DNA from: Paludibacteraceae bacterium
GTDB taxonomy: Bacteria; Bacteroidota; Bacteroidia; Bacteroidales; Paludibacteraceae
Length of the DNA: 64,000 nt
Assembly: GCA_016285885.1 (NCBI GenBank)
Contig: JAEERP010000006.1
Span: forward strand, 88,174-152,173
Reading direction: 5' to 3'
Of the stretch, positions 25,231-33,808 are shown piece after piece. Position 1 is the stretch's first letter. Each line of letters begins with the position of its first letter. Both the position numbers and the translations under genes were made by a program. The notes beneath the pieces were generated by a model. That model was not told where the DNA came from and made no database searches. It saw only the letters and a program-made list of their open reading frames with translations.

Positions 25231-27618
25231 TTATTTTACCATAATTTTCTTAACATTGGCATGTCCATCGATTGCCAATTGCACCAGATAGACACGATTC
25301 TTGTCAGCCGTCATGGAATAAGAATAGTCACCACTCTCCAATACTTTTTCATTCAGAGTAACATTGACAATATTTCCTTCCAAGTCGATCAAGTTCAAAG
25401 TAACAGTGGCAGGCTTGTCCAGAGAGAAATCCACCGTCAAACCTTCTGAAGACGAAGAGATGTTGAATTCCTTAAAGTTGCTATAAGATACGCCTGCAGA
25501 TTCGTCTTCATCAATGAACTTGCCGCTTCTCAAGGCAGAAGAGTTCTTGGACAGCAAGAGTTTGACATAAGCCGTGTAATTCGATTTGATTGATCTATAC
25601 GTCTTAACAGAGTTGTTCTTCACCCTCTCAGAGAACGACGAACGGACTTTTTCCATCACATTAGAATACTTGCTCAACGTAAGGTCTCCAATCAATTTTG
25701 TAGAAGCGAGACTATTACCCTTTTCAAGTTTCAGGAAAACAGTATGCAAAAGTTCTTTGTTCGCTTGGCAATAAGCCAACAACTCCTTATACTCTTTACA
25801 ATCTGCGATATCATCAGGGTTACTGAGGGGTGTATTCTTCACCACATCTTCCCATTTGCCATAGAGGGTTTGGAATTGGAAATCGACTTTTGGAGCTACT
25901 TGCGCCGCACTTCTCGCCATAAGGGCTCTTTCCTCATCATCAAAATCGACATATTCGATTCTAGACACGCCCTCAGCAATTTCCTCCGCCAATGTTTGGG
26001 ATCTATACGATGGACTTTTCACGTAATATTCAACCACCTGTCCATAGTAAGGTCCACTAAGGGCATGACGAGGGTGGAACACTCTACACAAATCACCACA
26101 CTTACTTTCCCAATCATATCCATGGACATTTCCATCCGCACCATTACGGACAGAGCCATGGGTATAACGTCTGCCGTAGAAACCAACAATAGCCCACAAG
26201 TCTACGACACTGTTACTTTCCGTCGCACCGCTTCTCGTAAGACCTCTTGACGCATAAAAATTGTCAAATGCAGTCAAAGCATTTGGGGAATAGAAAGAAG
26301 AACCTTCCATAGGAGGCCACTCCCAATAAGAGGTGATACCTCCCGACCATGAAATACAATTATAATCGACAGAGCCAGGAGATGACATGATCGCATCATC
26401 AAATTTCAAGTTAGGGAAAATTGGTGCGGTACCGGAATCTTTGCACCTCATGTACAGATCACATTGTCCCGTTGGATTATACGAGCCAAAGGCAGACAAC
26501 AAAACCGCATGAACTGGTCGAGTATATTGTTTCCTCACACGAGAGTTCGCACCCCAGGAAAAGTCTCCACTACCATAATAGTCATCATTGTACGCAACGA
26601 TCACACCAGGAGCAGCACTTCCCTCTTCTATCCACATCATAGGGTCTACAGTACTATTGCAGGTAAATGTGTTATAAACCCAATCCGTACCTTGCAAACA
26701 CCTTACGCCATAGTTGTATACAGGTACATTCCCAATATGTTGGCCATTGATATTCACATCACACAAGCCTGACACTCCATTTGAGTAAGAGCGAACGCGC
26801 ACACAATAAAAGCCTGATTGAGGAATAATAATATTCAATGAAGCTGACCCGTTTTTTGATTTTTTACTCCATGAATAGGTTTCCGCATTCTCCAAGCTGA
26901 AGAGCTCCAACACATGGGTGAAATATCTCGAACTAGACGTGCTTATAGACGCTGTATCATTAGCTTGGAAATACAAATACGAATAGAATGTATATTTCAA
27001 CGGCACATTCAATTTATATTCATAGTCATACAACGGATTCTCAATCTGCCTAGACAGAGTCCCTTCCGCATAATCAAATGTATCAACACTAGCAGCAACA
27101 AGTCGAGTTAATTCTTTCATCTCTAATCCTCGCTTGTACGATGCATAAGATTTTGTATCCATATGCGCATCTTCAAGGGTTTTCGCAGCCCTAACATGTT
27201 CCACATTAGGAGTAGCAGGAAGCTTACAAGAGACAGAAATTATATTATTTCCCTTTTTTAACCTAACCCTTTCTGGCACAAGGACACATTGCCAATCGTC
27301 AGAAACTGGTTTTAACACACTAAAATCCTTCGAATCATTGACAGAAACACTATAAGGAACATAAGATCCATCTTCATTTTTTGATGGAAGCATCCAAAAA
27401 CTAAGATAATAAAATCCAGCACTAGGCGCAACGACTTCAAACTGGGTTATACCAGTTCCTTTGAGAGCTATCGTTATTGCCTTCCCTTTTATCACCACTT
27501 CATGTCCCAATTCCGCATGATTTTTAAAATAAGCTGTTTCCTCTATCTTTTGAGAGAAAATCGGACTACATACAGCAAATAGTAGCCCCCAGATAATAAA
27601 CAACGTTCTTTTCTCCAT
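25231..27618 (-). CDS. Secreted T9SS cargo with DUF7689-like Cys/His domain
   Basis: 795 residues from the ATG at 27618 (MEKRTLFIIWGLLF); the frame is open 28 codons further but that part is AT-rich and not signal-like. The signal peptide ends SPIFSQ. Two beta-sandwich-like regions (to about residue 310) precede a domain with YNCISWSGG (Cys421), FDNFYASRG, RYTHGSVRNG (His487) and WESKCGD...FHPRHALSGPYYGQVVEYY. This spacing of NC-x-W, THGS and WESK-G resembles my memory of DUF7689, a putative Cys/His hydrolase-type fold. The C-terminus is a T9SS type A-like tail (LNLIDLEGNIVNV...KKIMVK). The catalytic role is inference. Confidence 0.7.
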   Translation of the reverse strand: MEKRTLFIIWGLLFAVCSPIFSQKIEETAYFKNHAELGHEVVIKGKAITIALKGTGITQFEVVAPSAGFYYLSFWMLPSKNEDGSYVPYSVSVNDSKDFSVLKPVSDDWQCVLVPERVRLKKGNNIISVSCKLPATPNVEHVRAAKTLEDAHMDTKSYASYKRGLEMKELTRLVAASVDTFDYAEGTLSRQIENPLYDYEYKLNVPLKYTFYSYLYFQANDTASISTSSSRYFTHVLELFSLENAETYSWSKKSKNGSASLNIIIPQSGFYCVRVRSYSNGVSGLCDVNINGQHIGNVPVYNYGVRCLQGTDWVYNTFTCNSTVDPMMWIEEGSAAPGVIVAYNDDYYGSGDFSWGANSRVRKQYTRPVHAVLLSAFGSYNPTGQCDLYMRCKDSGTAPIFPNLKFDDAIMSSPGSVDYNCISWSGGITSYWEWPPMEGSSFYSPNALTAFDNFYASRGLTRSGATESNSVVDLWAIVGFYGRRYTHGSVRNGADGNVHGYDWESKCGDLCRVFHPRHALSGPYYGQVVEYYVKSPSYRSQTLAEEIAEGVSRIEYVDFDDEERALMARSAAQVAPKVDFQFQTLYGKWEDVVKNTPLSNPDDIADCKEYKELLAYCQANKELLHTVFLKLEKGNSLASTKLIGDLTLSKYSNVMEKVRSSFSERVKNNSVKTYRSIKSNYTAYVKLLLSKNSSALRSGKFIDEDESAGVSYSNFKEFNISSSSEGLTVDFSLDKPATVTLNLIDLEGNIVNVTLNEKVLESGDYSYSMTADKNRVYLVQLAIDGHANVKKIMVK

Positions 27619-27667
27619 AAAATAAAATTGATTAAATAAGTTTATAATAACTATATATTTAGCAATA

Positions 27668-27696
27668 CAAAAATAAAAAATATTCTCATATTTCAA
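27668..27696 (-). promoter_or_regulatory. Promoter of the DUF7689-like cargo gene
   Basis: The minus strand has TTG (27694-27696), an 18-base spacer and TATTTTTG (27668-27675), 50 bases before the ATG. The remaining bases up to 27791 are AT-rich with nothing else recognised. Confidence 0.55.
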
Positions 27697-27791
27697 TACC
27701 ATTCATTTGCTTTGTTTATATTTATTGACTATTTTCAATGCAAACATTCACAAAAAAGATCATTAAACACGACTTGCACTACACACAAAAA

Positions 27792-27832
27792 AAGTTGGCT
27801 CGCATCAGGACGAACCCAACACGAGCCAACTT
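27792..27832 (-). terminator. Terminator of the 28-kb lipoprotein gene
   Basis: AAGTTGGCTCG pairs with CGAGCCAACTT (11 bp), followed on the minus strand by a run of Ts. Confidence 0.85.
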
Positions 27833-27949
27833 GCCTACAGAACGGCTGAGACGTTACCCCAGCTATTTATTTGTTTTTATTGCAGAATGAGACGATGCAG
27901 GGAAGGACGCATAACGCATTATTCCCTGCCCCAACAATCCTCTATGACA

Positions 27950-28456
27950 CTATTTTTTCTCCAACATGTAGACATTCGTAAAATCCAACGACCCACCTTT
28001 GCGATCATACGTCAAAACCATCGTTTTACCACTGATTTTTCTGATACGATATTTTTCAATTCTATTTCTGCAATCCTTTATAGCAATTATGGCAAAATCC
28101 TTATGTATTTCATTTACAGACGCATCAACCTCCTTAAATTCATCTTCCAATCTCTCTCTTGAGCTCACTTTCGAAGGCGTCATGACAAGGGAGTCTCCTT
28201 TTATCGCATAAGTCCCTTCGACAAGGACGAATCCACGTGCAATGTCCCATTTATATGAGCCAGAAGCATCGAACTCGAACCTTTCAAATAAAAATTCTTT
28301 TTTGCCAACTTCTATAACCGCCTTGCTTATTTCATCCCCTCTATTCTCACACACATAGTCTGTCGGCACCCATGTTCCTACTATTTGATTCTTGGTCACG
28401 GAACAACTAGACAGTCCTAAAGCACAGAGTGCGAAGAATAGTTTTAAATAATTCAT
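27950..28456 (-). CDS. Lipocalin-like small lipoprotein
   Basis: A 168-residue protein with a lipobox-like GLSSCSVTK (Cys near residue 18). It begins TKNQIVGTWVPTDYVCEN, and has FDASGSYKWD and GTYAIKGDSLVMTPSK, the kind of short strand repeats seen in lipocalin-like DUFs of Bacteroidota (G-x-W start, beta strands). Function and ligand are unknown. It is similar in layout to the lipoprotein at 52.9 kb but not obviously paralogous. It is a monocistron between the RhuM-family gene and a terminator. Confidence 0.7.
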   Translation of the reverse strand: MNYLKLFFALCALGLSSCSVTKNQIVGTWVPTDYVCENRGDEISKAVIEVGKKEFLFERFEFDASGSYKWDIARGFVLVEGTYAIKGDSLVMTPSKVSSRERLEDEFKEVDASVNEIHKDFAIIAIKDCRNRIEKYRIRKISGKTMVLTYDRKGGSLDFTNVYMLEKK

Positions 28457-28575
28457 AATAAAATAGTTATATAATTTTCATTCCAGAGGATAAATGTACG
28501 AAAAAACAGTGCAACTTCACCGCAAAGAATAGAAAAGTTTTGCGCCATGATCGCAAACATATTTTATGATTTTTT

Positions 28576-29409
28576 TCATACCGTTTCCACCCTACGCAGC
28601 AACTCCTCCGCCCGCAGCTCCATCTTGCAGAAGGCGAACCATTTCTTCCCCAAGTCCTTAATGGAGGCTCCGATGTGGTAGACCTCATCATCGATCACAA
28701 GGAAACGGTCGTGCGAGTGGGCGAACTCCCGGACAGTGACGGGACGGTACTGTGCGTTGTGCCGTTGCACGTCGAGGCGGAACGTGGCATTCAAGCTCTT
28801 GGTGAAGATGGTGGCTTCCACAGGCTCTCGGCGCTTGTCGAGCATTTGCAGGACGGTATCATCCACATAATTGTCTATCAACACGATACGATGCTTCGCA
28901 CTGCGTATCAAGTCATTGACGAACTTATAGGCATCGAAGATCTGTCCGTCGTAGAAGATGCCCTCCACGGGAGGCAGGGAGGTGCGGACGAAGAAGTCTA
29001 TTTTGTTCTCCGTCTCGGTCACGCGGTGCTCAAGGCGTTCGATGCGCTGATTCACGGCATGCCCATTAAGGAGGTACTCCTTTAGCACCTTGTTCGCCCA
29101 CTGGCGGAACAGAATACCTTGGCGTGATTTCACACGATACCCGATTGACAAAATCATATCAAGATTGTAATACTCCATATTATACGTTTTGCCATTGCTA
29201 GCAGTTGTCGCAAAATTTGCGACAACTGAAATTTCCGCCAATTCTTCAGAAAGCGCATTGGCGATATGCTTACCGATGGTTTTCACATCACGTCCGAACA
29301 GGGTTGCCATTTGGTGACGATTCAGCCAGACCGTTTCCCCATCCATACGCACCTCTATCCTTACCGCCTCATCGGGCTGGTACAATACTATTTCATTCTT
29401 CTGTGCCAT
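28576..29409 (-). CDS. RhuM-family protein with C-terminal PLD-like domain
   Basis: 277 residues from the ATG at 29409 (MAQKNEIVLYQ). The N-terminal RhuM part includes VWLNRHQMATLFGRDVKTIGKHI (helix-turn-helix-like), SVVANFATTASNGKTY, YYNLDMILSIGYRVKSRQG and FRQWANKVLKEYL. A coiled segment (NQRIERLEHRVTETENK) links to a domain with FYDGQIFDAYKFV, IVLIDNYVDDTVLQML and SHDRFLVIDDEVYHIGAS, a degenerate phospholipase-D-like motif (H-x-R-x4-D). RhuM is named from a Salmonella pathogenicity island, but its function is unknown. It is a DNA-binding-like accessory gene often found in variable regions. Decayed copies of its variable segment lie directly upstream. Confidence 0.85.
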   Translation of the reverse strand: MAQKNEIVLYQPDEAVRIEVRMDGETVWLNRHQMATLFGRDVKTIGKHIANALSEELAEISVVANFATTASNGKTYNMEYYNLDMILSIGYRVKSRQGILFRQWANKVLKEYLLNGHAVNQRIERLEHRVTETENKIDFFVRTSLPPVEGIFYDGQIFDAYKFVNDLIRSAKHRIVLIDNYVDDTVLQMLDKRREPVEATIFTKSLNATFRLDVQRHNAQYRPVTVREFAHSHDRFLVIDDEVYHIGASIKDLGKKWFAFCKMELRAEELLRRVETV

Positions 29410-29438
29410 AATTGCAAACAAATATTTATAATCGATTT

Positions 29439-29604
29439 TCAATCTCTAACAATCCTTGAATACTCCACAAGACGTCTCACCTGCCCACCACCCTCTGATT
29501 GAACTGTCGCAAATTTTGCGACAGTTGAAATGGCCTAGCGGTCTTCTTGTTGAACTGTCAAGTATTCCTTGACAGTTGAATACTATCACATTCCTTTGTG
29601 CCAT
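29439..29604 (-). pseudogene. Decayed RhuM-family gene fragments
   Basis: Three remnants read on the minus strand. ATG at 29604 opens MAQRNVIV, matching the live gene's MAQKNEIV, and the bases before both are alike (TTGCAATYATGGCAC). In another frame 29582-29535 gives STVKEYLTVQQE then a stop. In that same frame 29531-29439 gives STVAKFATVQSEGGGQVRRL then a stop. Both match the alternative RhuM family motif (STVKxxLTVQxEGxRxV) in place of the live gene's SVVANFATTASNG. Deletions and stops show decay. The 52-codon frame 29604-29446 is probably accidental. Confidence 0.75.
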
Positions 29605-29742
29605 GATTGCAAACAATTTGACAGGTTATATTTTGTGCAAATATACACATTTTTCCTTAAAAGCAAACTGTCAGGTGTATGATGAGTTTATAAATTAGAG
29701 GATAAGGAGTATAAAAAACAATCAAGCACATTAGGCGAGCTA

Positions 29743-30201
29743 TCAAATGATGAGGTCGGAGAAATCGTCATGATAAAAACCGTAAGCGATATCTCCTTTC
29801 AAAACATCTACGGTCAATTCCGTCATACAATACGAGCATTCCTCTCTTTTCTCCTTAACCCATTCTTCATAGGAAAGGGAAAAGTCTTGCGCATCCAGTT
29901 CTTCCGTGACAAGTTCCTCGACATACCATACCTCACTCGCCCCTAAGGCTTTGGCTATTCGGCTTATTTCAGCCCGCAACCAGCTATAACCATCCAGACG
30001 TTCCGTAAAAGCAGATTGCCTATAACAGGTATTTATCAGGAGGAAATCCTCAAACAAATAGAATAATCTAGAATCCGCAAATTCAGAGGCAATTCCATTC
30101 AACGCAGGGATTTCCGCATCGTATATACAGGATTCTCCCTCGTCAGGGCAAAAGGAATCCCCAATTTTATAGGGTATTATGGCATATAGGTACGCTGACA
30201 T
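29743..30201 (-). CDS. Hypothetical cytosolic protein
   Basis: 152 residues from the ATG at 30201 (MSAYLYAIIPYK); the open frame extends 16 codons further, but this start follows a TACATTTG box (30229-30236) by about 28 bases. It has no signal peptide or membrane segment. It is acidic, with mixed alpha/beta character, a CSYC motif near the C-terminus that could bind metal, and a HDDFSDLII end. I do not recognise it. It stands alone between the RhuM locus and a REP-like element, a typical accessory setting; an immunity or small regulatory protein is conceivable but not shown. Confidence 0.55.
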   Translation of the reverse strand: MSAYLYAIIPYKIGDSFCPDEGESCIYDAEIPALNGIASEFADSRLFYLFEDFLLINTCYRQSAFTERLDGYSWLRAEISRIAKALGASEVWYVEELVTEELDAQDFSLSYEEWVKEKREECSYCMTELTVDVLKGDIAYGFYHDDFSDLII

Positions 30202-30339
30202 GATTAATATTTGATCGAAGAACGTTGGCAAATGTACAATATTTTTCACATACCACTATAACAAATTTCAGTTTTCAAAAAACACTATGCACCCCGATTA
30301 ATCAAACAAAAACAGACCGGTGATAAATAAAAGAATTCC

Positions 30340-30445
30340 GTGCCGTCCCTTCAGGGCTCTCCCCTCCCCTTCCCAACCTCCCAGGGGTTTACACCCCTGG
30401 CTGGGCTATACCGCCCCGTCGGGGCTGAGAGCGTGCGGATTGGAA
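30340..30445. repeat. REP-like multi-hairpin element
   Basis: CCAGGGGTTTACACCCCTGG near 30390 and GCCCCGTCGGGGC near 30414, plus flanking G/C-rich runs, form adjacent hairpins. The pattern resembles the element at 23.73-23.79 kb. The gap 30202-30560 holds this, a terminator and a heptad array. Confidence 0.65.
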
Positions 30446-30502
30446 AGGGATACTCGTTCCAAAGCTAAATTTCACACCCCACAAGGCTATACATTATGCC
30501 AT

Positions 30503-30534
30503 AAAAATCGGGCTTGCCCCAAAGGAACAAGCCC
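30503..30534 (-). terminator. Terminator of mazG
   Basis: On the minus strand GGGCTTG pairs with CAAGCCC over an 11-base loop, followed by GATTTTTA. Confidence 0.7.
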
Positions 30535-30535
30535 A

Positions 30536-30574
30536 ACTCTTAACTCTTAATTTTTAACTCTTAATTTTTAACTT
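30536..30574 (-). repeat. Heptad array overlapping the mazG stop
   Basis: The minus strand reads GTTAAAAATTAAGAGTTAAA and continues with ATTAAGAGTTAAGAGTT. The mazG stop TAA (30561-30563) and its last codons lie in the array. Confidence 0.85.
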
Positions 30575-31358
30575 CCCTCTCCAACTTCTTCGCCTCGTTC
30601 CAATACCGATCCATCTCCTCCAGAGGCATCTCCTTCAGGTCCTTGCCCTTGGCCAGCGTCTGCGACTCCACGTAATTGAAGCGACGGATGAACTTCTGGT
30701 TGCACTTCTCCAATGCGTTCTCAGGGTTTATCTTATAGAGCCTAGCGGCATTCACCATGCTGAACATCAGGTCGCCGAACTCCTCCTCCATCTTCTCGGC
30801 ATCGAGGTGCTTCACCTCCGTCATGAGCTCGTCGAACTCCTCCTTCACCTTGTCCCACACCTGCTCCTTCTCTTCCCAGTCGAAGCCCACGTTGCGGGCC
30901 TTGTCCTGAATACGGTAAGACTTGATCAGTGCGGGAAGCGCATCCGGCACGCCCGAAAGGACGCTCTTGTTGCCATCCTTCTCCTTCCGTTTGATCTGCT
31001 CCCACGTCTGCTCGACCTCGCCGGCCGTCTTCGCCGCACCTTCGCCGAAGACATGCGGATGGCGGAATATCAGCTTATCACACAACGAGTTGCACACATC
31101 AGCGATGTCGAAATCATTCGTCTCGGAGGCAATCTTGGAATAGAAAACGATATGCAACAGCACATCCCCCAACTCCTTGCGGATCTCCTTCATGTCCTTC
31201 TTCATGATCGCGTCGCAAAGCTCGTACGTCTCCTCGATCGTGTTCGCGCGCAACGACTCGAACGTCTGTTTCTTGTCCCAAGGGCACTTCAGCCTCAACT
31301 CGTCCATCACATCCAACAAACGTTGGAAAGCCTTCAATTTATCTTCTGTCGTATTCAT
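30561..31358 (-). CDS. mazG: Nucleoside triphosphate pyrophosphohydrolase MazG
   Basis: 265 residues from ATG 31358 (MNTTEDKLKAFQRLL); an upstream TTG at 31373 is less likely. Two MazG repeats are visible. The first has LKCPWDKKQTFESLRANTIEETYE, then RKELGDVLLHIVFYSK, with the E-x2-E-x12-E-x2-D metal-binding pattern. The second starts near residue 160 and has KEEFDELMTEVKHLD and EEEFGDLMFSMVNAARLY. The enzyme hydrolyses NTPs to NMPs and can clear noncanonical nucleotides or limit ppGpp-related responses. Its C-terminus (EVKN) is encoded inside a heptad array, so the last residues may not be ancestral. It lies downstream of the GT2 gene, probably in the same operon. Confidence 0.93.
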   Translation of the reverse strand: MNTTEDKLKAFQRLLDVMDELRLKCPWDKKQTFESLRANTIEETYELCDAIMKKDMKEIRKELGDVLLHIVFYSKIASETNDFDIADVCNSLCDKLIFRHPHVFGEGAAKTAGEVEQTWEQIKRKEKDGNKSVLSGVPDALPALIKSYRIQDKARNVGFDWEEKEQVWDKVKEEFDELMTEVKHLDAEKMEEEFGDLMFSMVNAARLYKINPENALEKCNQKFIRRFNYVESQTLAKGKDLKEMPLEEMDRYWNEAKKLEREVKN

Positions 31359-31391
31359 AGAAACAATACTCAAAACGAAACAATCATACGC

Positions 31392-32579
31392 CTACTGCTT
31401 CCACATGGCGTTTTTCTTCTCACCGATCTTGCCGAAGGTCCGCACATGGAGTGTGATGAGCGGCAAGATGATATCGTACAACACGATAGACAATGTGAAC
31501 TTCCTCTCCGTCAATGCATTGGAGGTCTTCGTGAAGACAACCAGCTGGGTGATGAGGCGGATGAGGAACAGGAACGCCACGATGCCCATCGATATGAAAT
31601 CGGTCCAAACGGCGAACATCACCAGCAACACAAGCGCCAATAAATAGAAGATATAGCGGGAGATGATCTCCGAACTGATTCTGAATTTCGTGGCAGGAAG
31701 ATACTCCGCATAGGTCTCCATCTGCTTCTCACGCTGATAGAGGAACGAATTCATCGTCAAATCCCTATGCGACCAGGTGACGGCCTCCGGCTCCACACAC
31801 ACCGCCGTGTTTTGATCGGTGGCGATGTCACGGATCAGCAAGTCATCGTCGCCATACGAAAGGATCAGATGGGAGGTGAAGCCTTTCTTCGCGAAGAAGA
31901 GCTCCTTCGAGTAGGAGAGGTTACCGCTCACGCCTCGGTACGGCTTCTTTTGCAGGGCGAACCCCATGAAACGCATCGCCTCGAACATCATATCGTAGGC
32001 GATCATATTGTCCAGGAACCCATTATTACCCTTGTAGCCCGTATAGCCCAGCACAACGGAGGTGCCGCTGGCGTAGTGGCGCATGATGTTGGCGATCCAC
32101 TGGTCGCTCGCCGGCTCACAGTCCGCATCGATCAAGAGCAGATGGTCGTAATGAGCGGCCTTGATACCCACGGTCACGCACATTTTCTTACGGCTCATGT
32201 ACTTCGCGCCCATCGGCAGGAAGGTCTGGTAGAGGTTAGGATACTGCTCAGTCATCTTCTTCAGGAGGTCAGTGCTCTCGTCCGTGGAACCATCGTTGAC
32301 CACGATCACTTCAAACTTGGGGTACTTCTGTTTCAGTACCGCCGGCAAGAAACGGGCCAGGTTCTCCGATTCGTTCCTCGCGCAAATAATGACTGACACC
32401 GCTGGTTTATTGGTGGAGAGCCGCACATCGTTCTTGTCTATCCTATTCTTGAAACGGAAGATTCCGCTATAATACCTGAAATAGAAATAGAGTTGTAACA
32501 CCAGTGCGAATAGGAAAACGCCCAACAACACCCACACATACTCCTTGTATTCAGCCACACGCAACAAATAATCTTCCAT
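31392..32579 (-). CDS. GT2 membrane glycosyltransferase
   Basis: A 395-residue family 2 glycosyltransferase. One N-terminal transmembrane helix (about residues 12-35) is followed by the catalytic domain: SVIICARNESENL, VIVVNDGSTDEST near 100, and LLIDADCEP near 153 as the metal-binding DxD-like motif. QREKQMETY near residue 265 echoes the QxxRW-type acceptor motif of processive enzymes. Two or three C-terminal helices follow (about residues 290-350). It should act at the inner membrane. The sugar and the acceptor are unknown. mazG starts about 33 bases downstream. Confidence 0.88.
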   Translation of the reverse strand: MEDYLLRVAEYKEYVWVLLGVFLFALVLQLYFYFRYYSGIFRFKNRIDKNDVRLSTNKPAVSVIICARNESENLARFLPAVLKQKYPKFEVIVVNDGSTDESTDLLKKMTEQYPNLYQTFLPMGAKYMSRKKMCVTVGIKAAHYDHLLLIDADCEPASDQWIANIMRHYASGTSVVLGYTGYKGNNGFLDNMIAYDMMFEAMRFMGFALQKKPYRGVSGNLSYSKELFFAKKGFTSHLILSYGDDDLLIRDIATDQNTAVCVEPEAVTWSHRDLTMNSFLYQREKQMETYAEYLPATKFRISSEIISRYIFYLLALVLLVMFAVWTDFISMGIVAFLFLIRLITQLVVFTKTSNALTERKFTLSIVLYDIILPLITLHVRTFGKIGEKKNAMWKQ

Positions 32580-32641
32580 TTTCGCTATCTTTTACGGGGA
32601 TAACCCCCACATTAACACATACTTATAGCAAGTCCGAAGAC

Positions 32642-33808
32642 TTAGAATTCGGTAGAGAGGTAGCCTTTCGGCAAACGTCTCAGGTTGTAGCCCGAAGCCA
32701 TGATCTCGCCGTATGCACCGGCCGAACGAATCGCCAAGTAATCACCGCGCTTCGTTCCGTTCAACAGGACATCCTTGTCGAATACATCCGACGACTCGCA
32801 GATAGGTCCCACCACGTCATACTTCTCCTCCTCCGCATCCGAAGAGATGTTCTCGATACGGTGGTAAGCCTGGTACAACGCCGGACGGATCAGGTCGGTC
32901 ATGCCCGCGTCCACGATGGCGAACTGCTTCTCCTTGCCCTTCTTCACGTAAGTCACCTTGGTGATCAGGCTACCGCACTGCGCCACGATGGAACGTCCCG
33001 GCTCGCAATGCAACTGCTGTCCCGGACGCAGCTTCAGGTATTTGGAGAAGAGGCGGAAATAGGCCTCGAAATCAGCGATAGGCATGTGGTTCGGATGCTC
33101 ATAGTTGATGCCCAAACCGCCACCGATGTTGATGTTCGCCAGACGAACGCCCATAGCCTCCATCGCATCCTGCAACTCGTTGATTTTCACGCAGAGATGC
33201 TCGTATGAGCTAAGGTCCGTGATCTGCGAACCGATATGGAAATGCAAGCCGATCAGCTTCAAGTTCTTCAACGAATCGAACATCTTCACCACGTCGGCCA
33301 AATCATCCATGTTGAAACCGAACTTGTTCTCGTTCAAGCCCGTCGTGATGTAATGGTGCGTGTGTGCGTCCACGTTAGGATTCACGCGGAGCTCCACGTT
33401 CGCCACCTTGCCCTTCTTGCCCGCCAATTCGTTGATCACCTCCAATTCAGGAATAGACTCGGCGTTAAAGCAGAAGATATCATTGTCCAACGCAAGGTTT
33501 ATCTCAGGGTCCGTCTTACCCACGCCGGCGAAGACGATACGGGAGGCCGGGAAACCGGACTCGATGGCGGCCTTCACCTCATTACCGCTCACGCAATCGG
33601 CGCCCAAACCCTTCTGGGCGATGATTTTCAACACCTTAGGATTCGCATTGGCCTTTATAGCGTAATGCACAATGGCATGATTCGCCTCCGACTCCTTCTT
33701 CACCAAGTCCAACGTCCTGTTCAACACATCAACATCGTAATAATAGAAGGGAGTCTCAACGTCCCTAAATTTATCGATGGGGAAGTTCCCCTTAACTACG
33801 TTTGCCAT
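32642..33808 (-). CDS. lysA: Diaminopimelate decarboxylase
   Basis: A 388-residue fold-type III PLP enzyme that decarboxylates meso-diaminopimelate to lysine, the last step of the pathway. Motifs seen are VHYAIKANANPKVL with the PLP-binding lysine near residue 52, LHFHIGSQI near 190, GGGLGINYEHP near 225, CEPGRSIVA near 275 and GPICESSDVFDKD near 340. It begins two bases after lysC ends (TAAATG), so the two lysine genes are translationally coupled. No lysine riboswitch or leader is visible upstream of the pair. Confidence 0.94.
   Translation of the reverse strand: MANVVKGNFPIDKFRDVETPFYYYDVDVLNRTLDLVKKESEANHAIVHYAIKANANPKVLKIIAQKGLGADCVSGNEVKAAIESGFPASRIVFAGVGKTDPEINLALDNDIFCFNAESIPELEVINELAGKKGKVANVELRVNPNVDAHTHHYITTGLNENKFGFNMDDLADVVKMFDSLKNLKLIGLHFHIGSQITDLSSYEHLCVKINELQDAMEAMGVRLANINIGGGLGINYEHPNHMPIADFEAYFRLFSKYLKLRPGQQLHCEPGRSIVAQCGSLITKVTYVKKGKEKQFAIVDAGMTDLIRPALYQAYHRIENISSDAEEEKYDVVGPICESSDVFDKDVLLNGTKRGDYLAIRSAGAYGEIMASGYNLRRLPKGYLSTEF

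Noticed and set aside
29446..29604. A 52-codon open frame upstream of the RhuM gene
   Set aside because: Its beginning matches the RhuM start, but the homologous segments are in another frame, so it is more likely a decayed gene than a new peptide.
28576..29604. Diversity-generating retroelement
   Set aside because: No reverse transcriptase and no adenine-biased template repeat; the copies differ by deletion and frameshift.
28576..30201. Prophage or integrated element around the RhuM gene
   Set aside because: No integrase, tRNA attachment site or phage structural gene is present; only single accessory genes.
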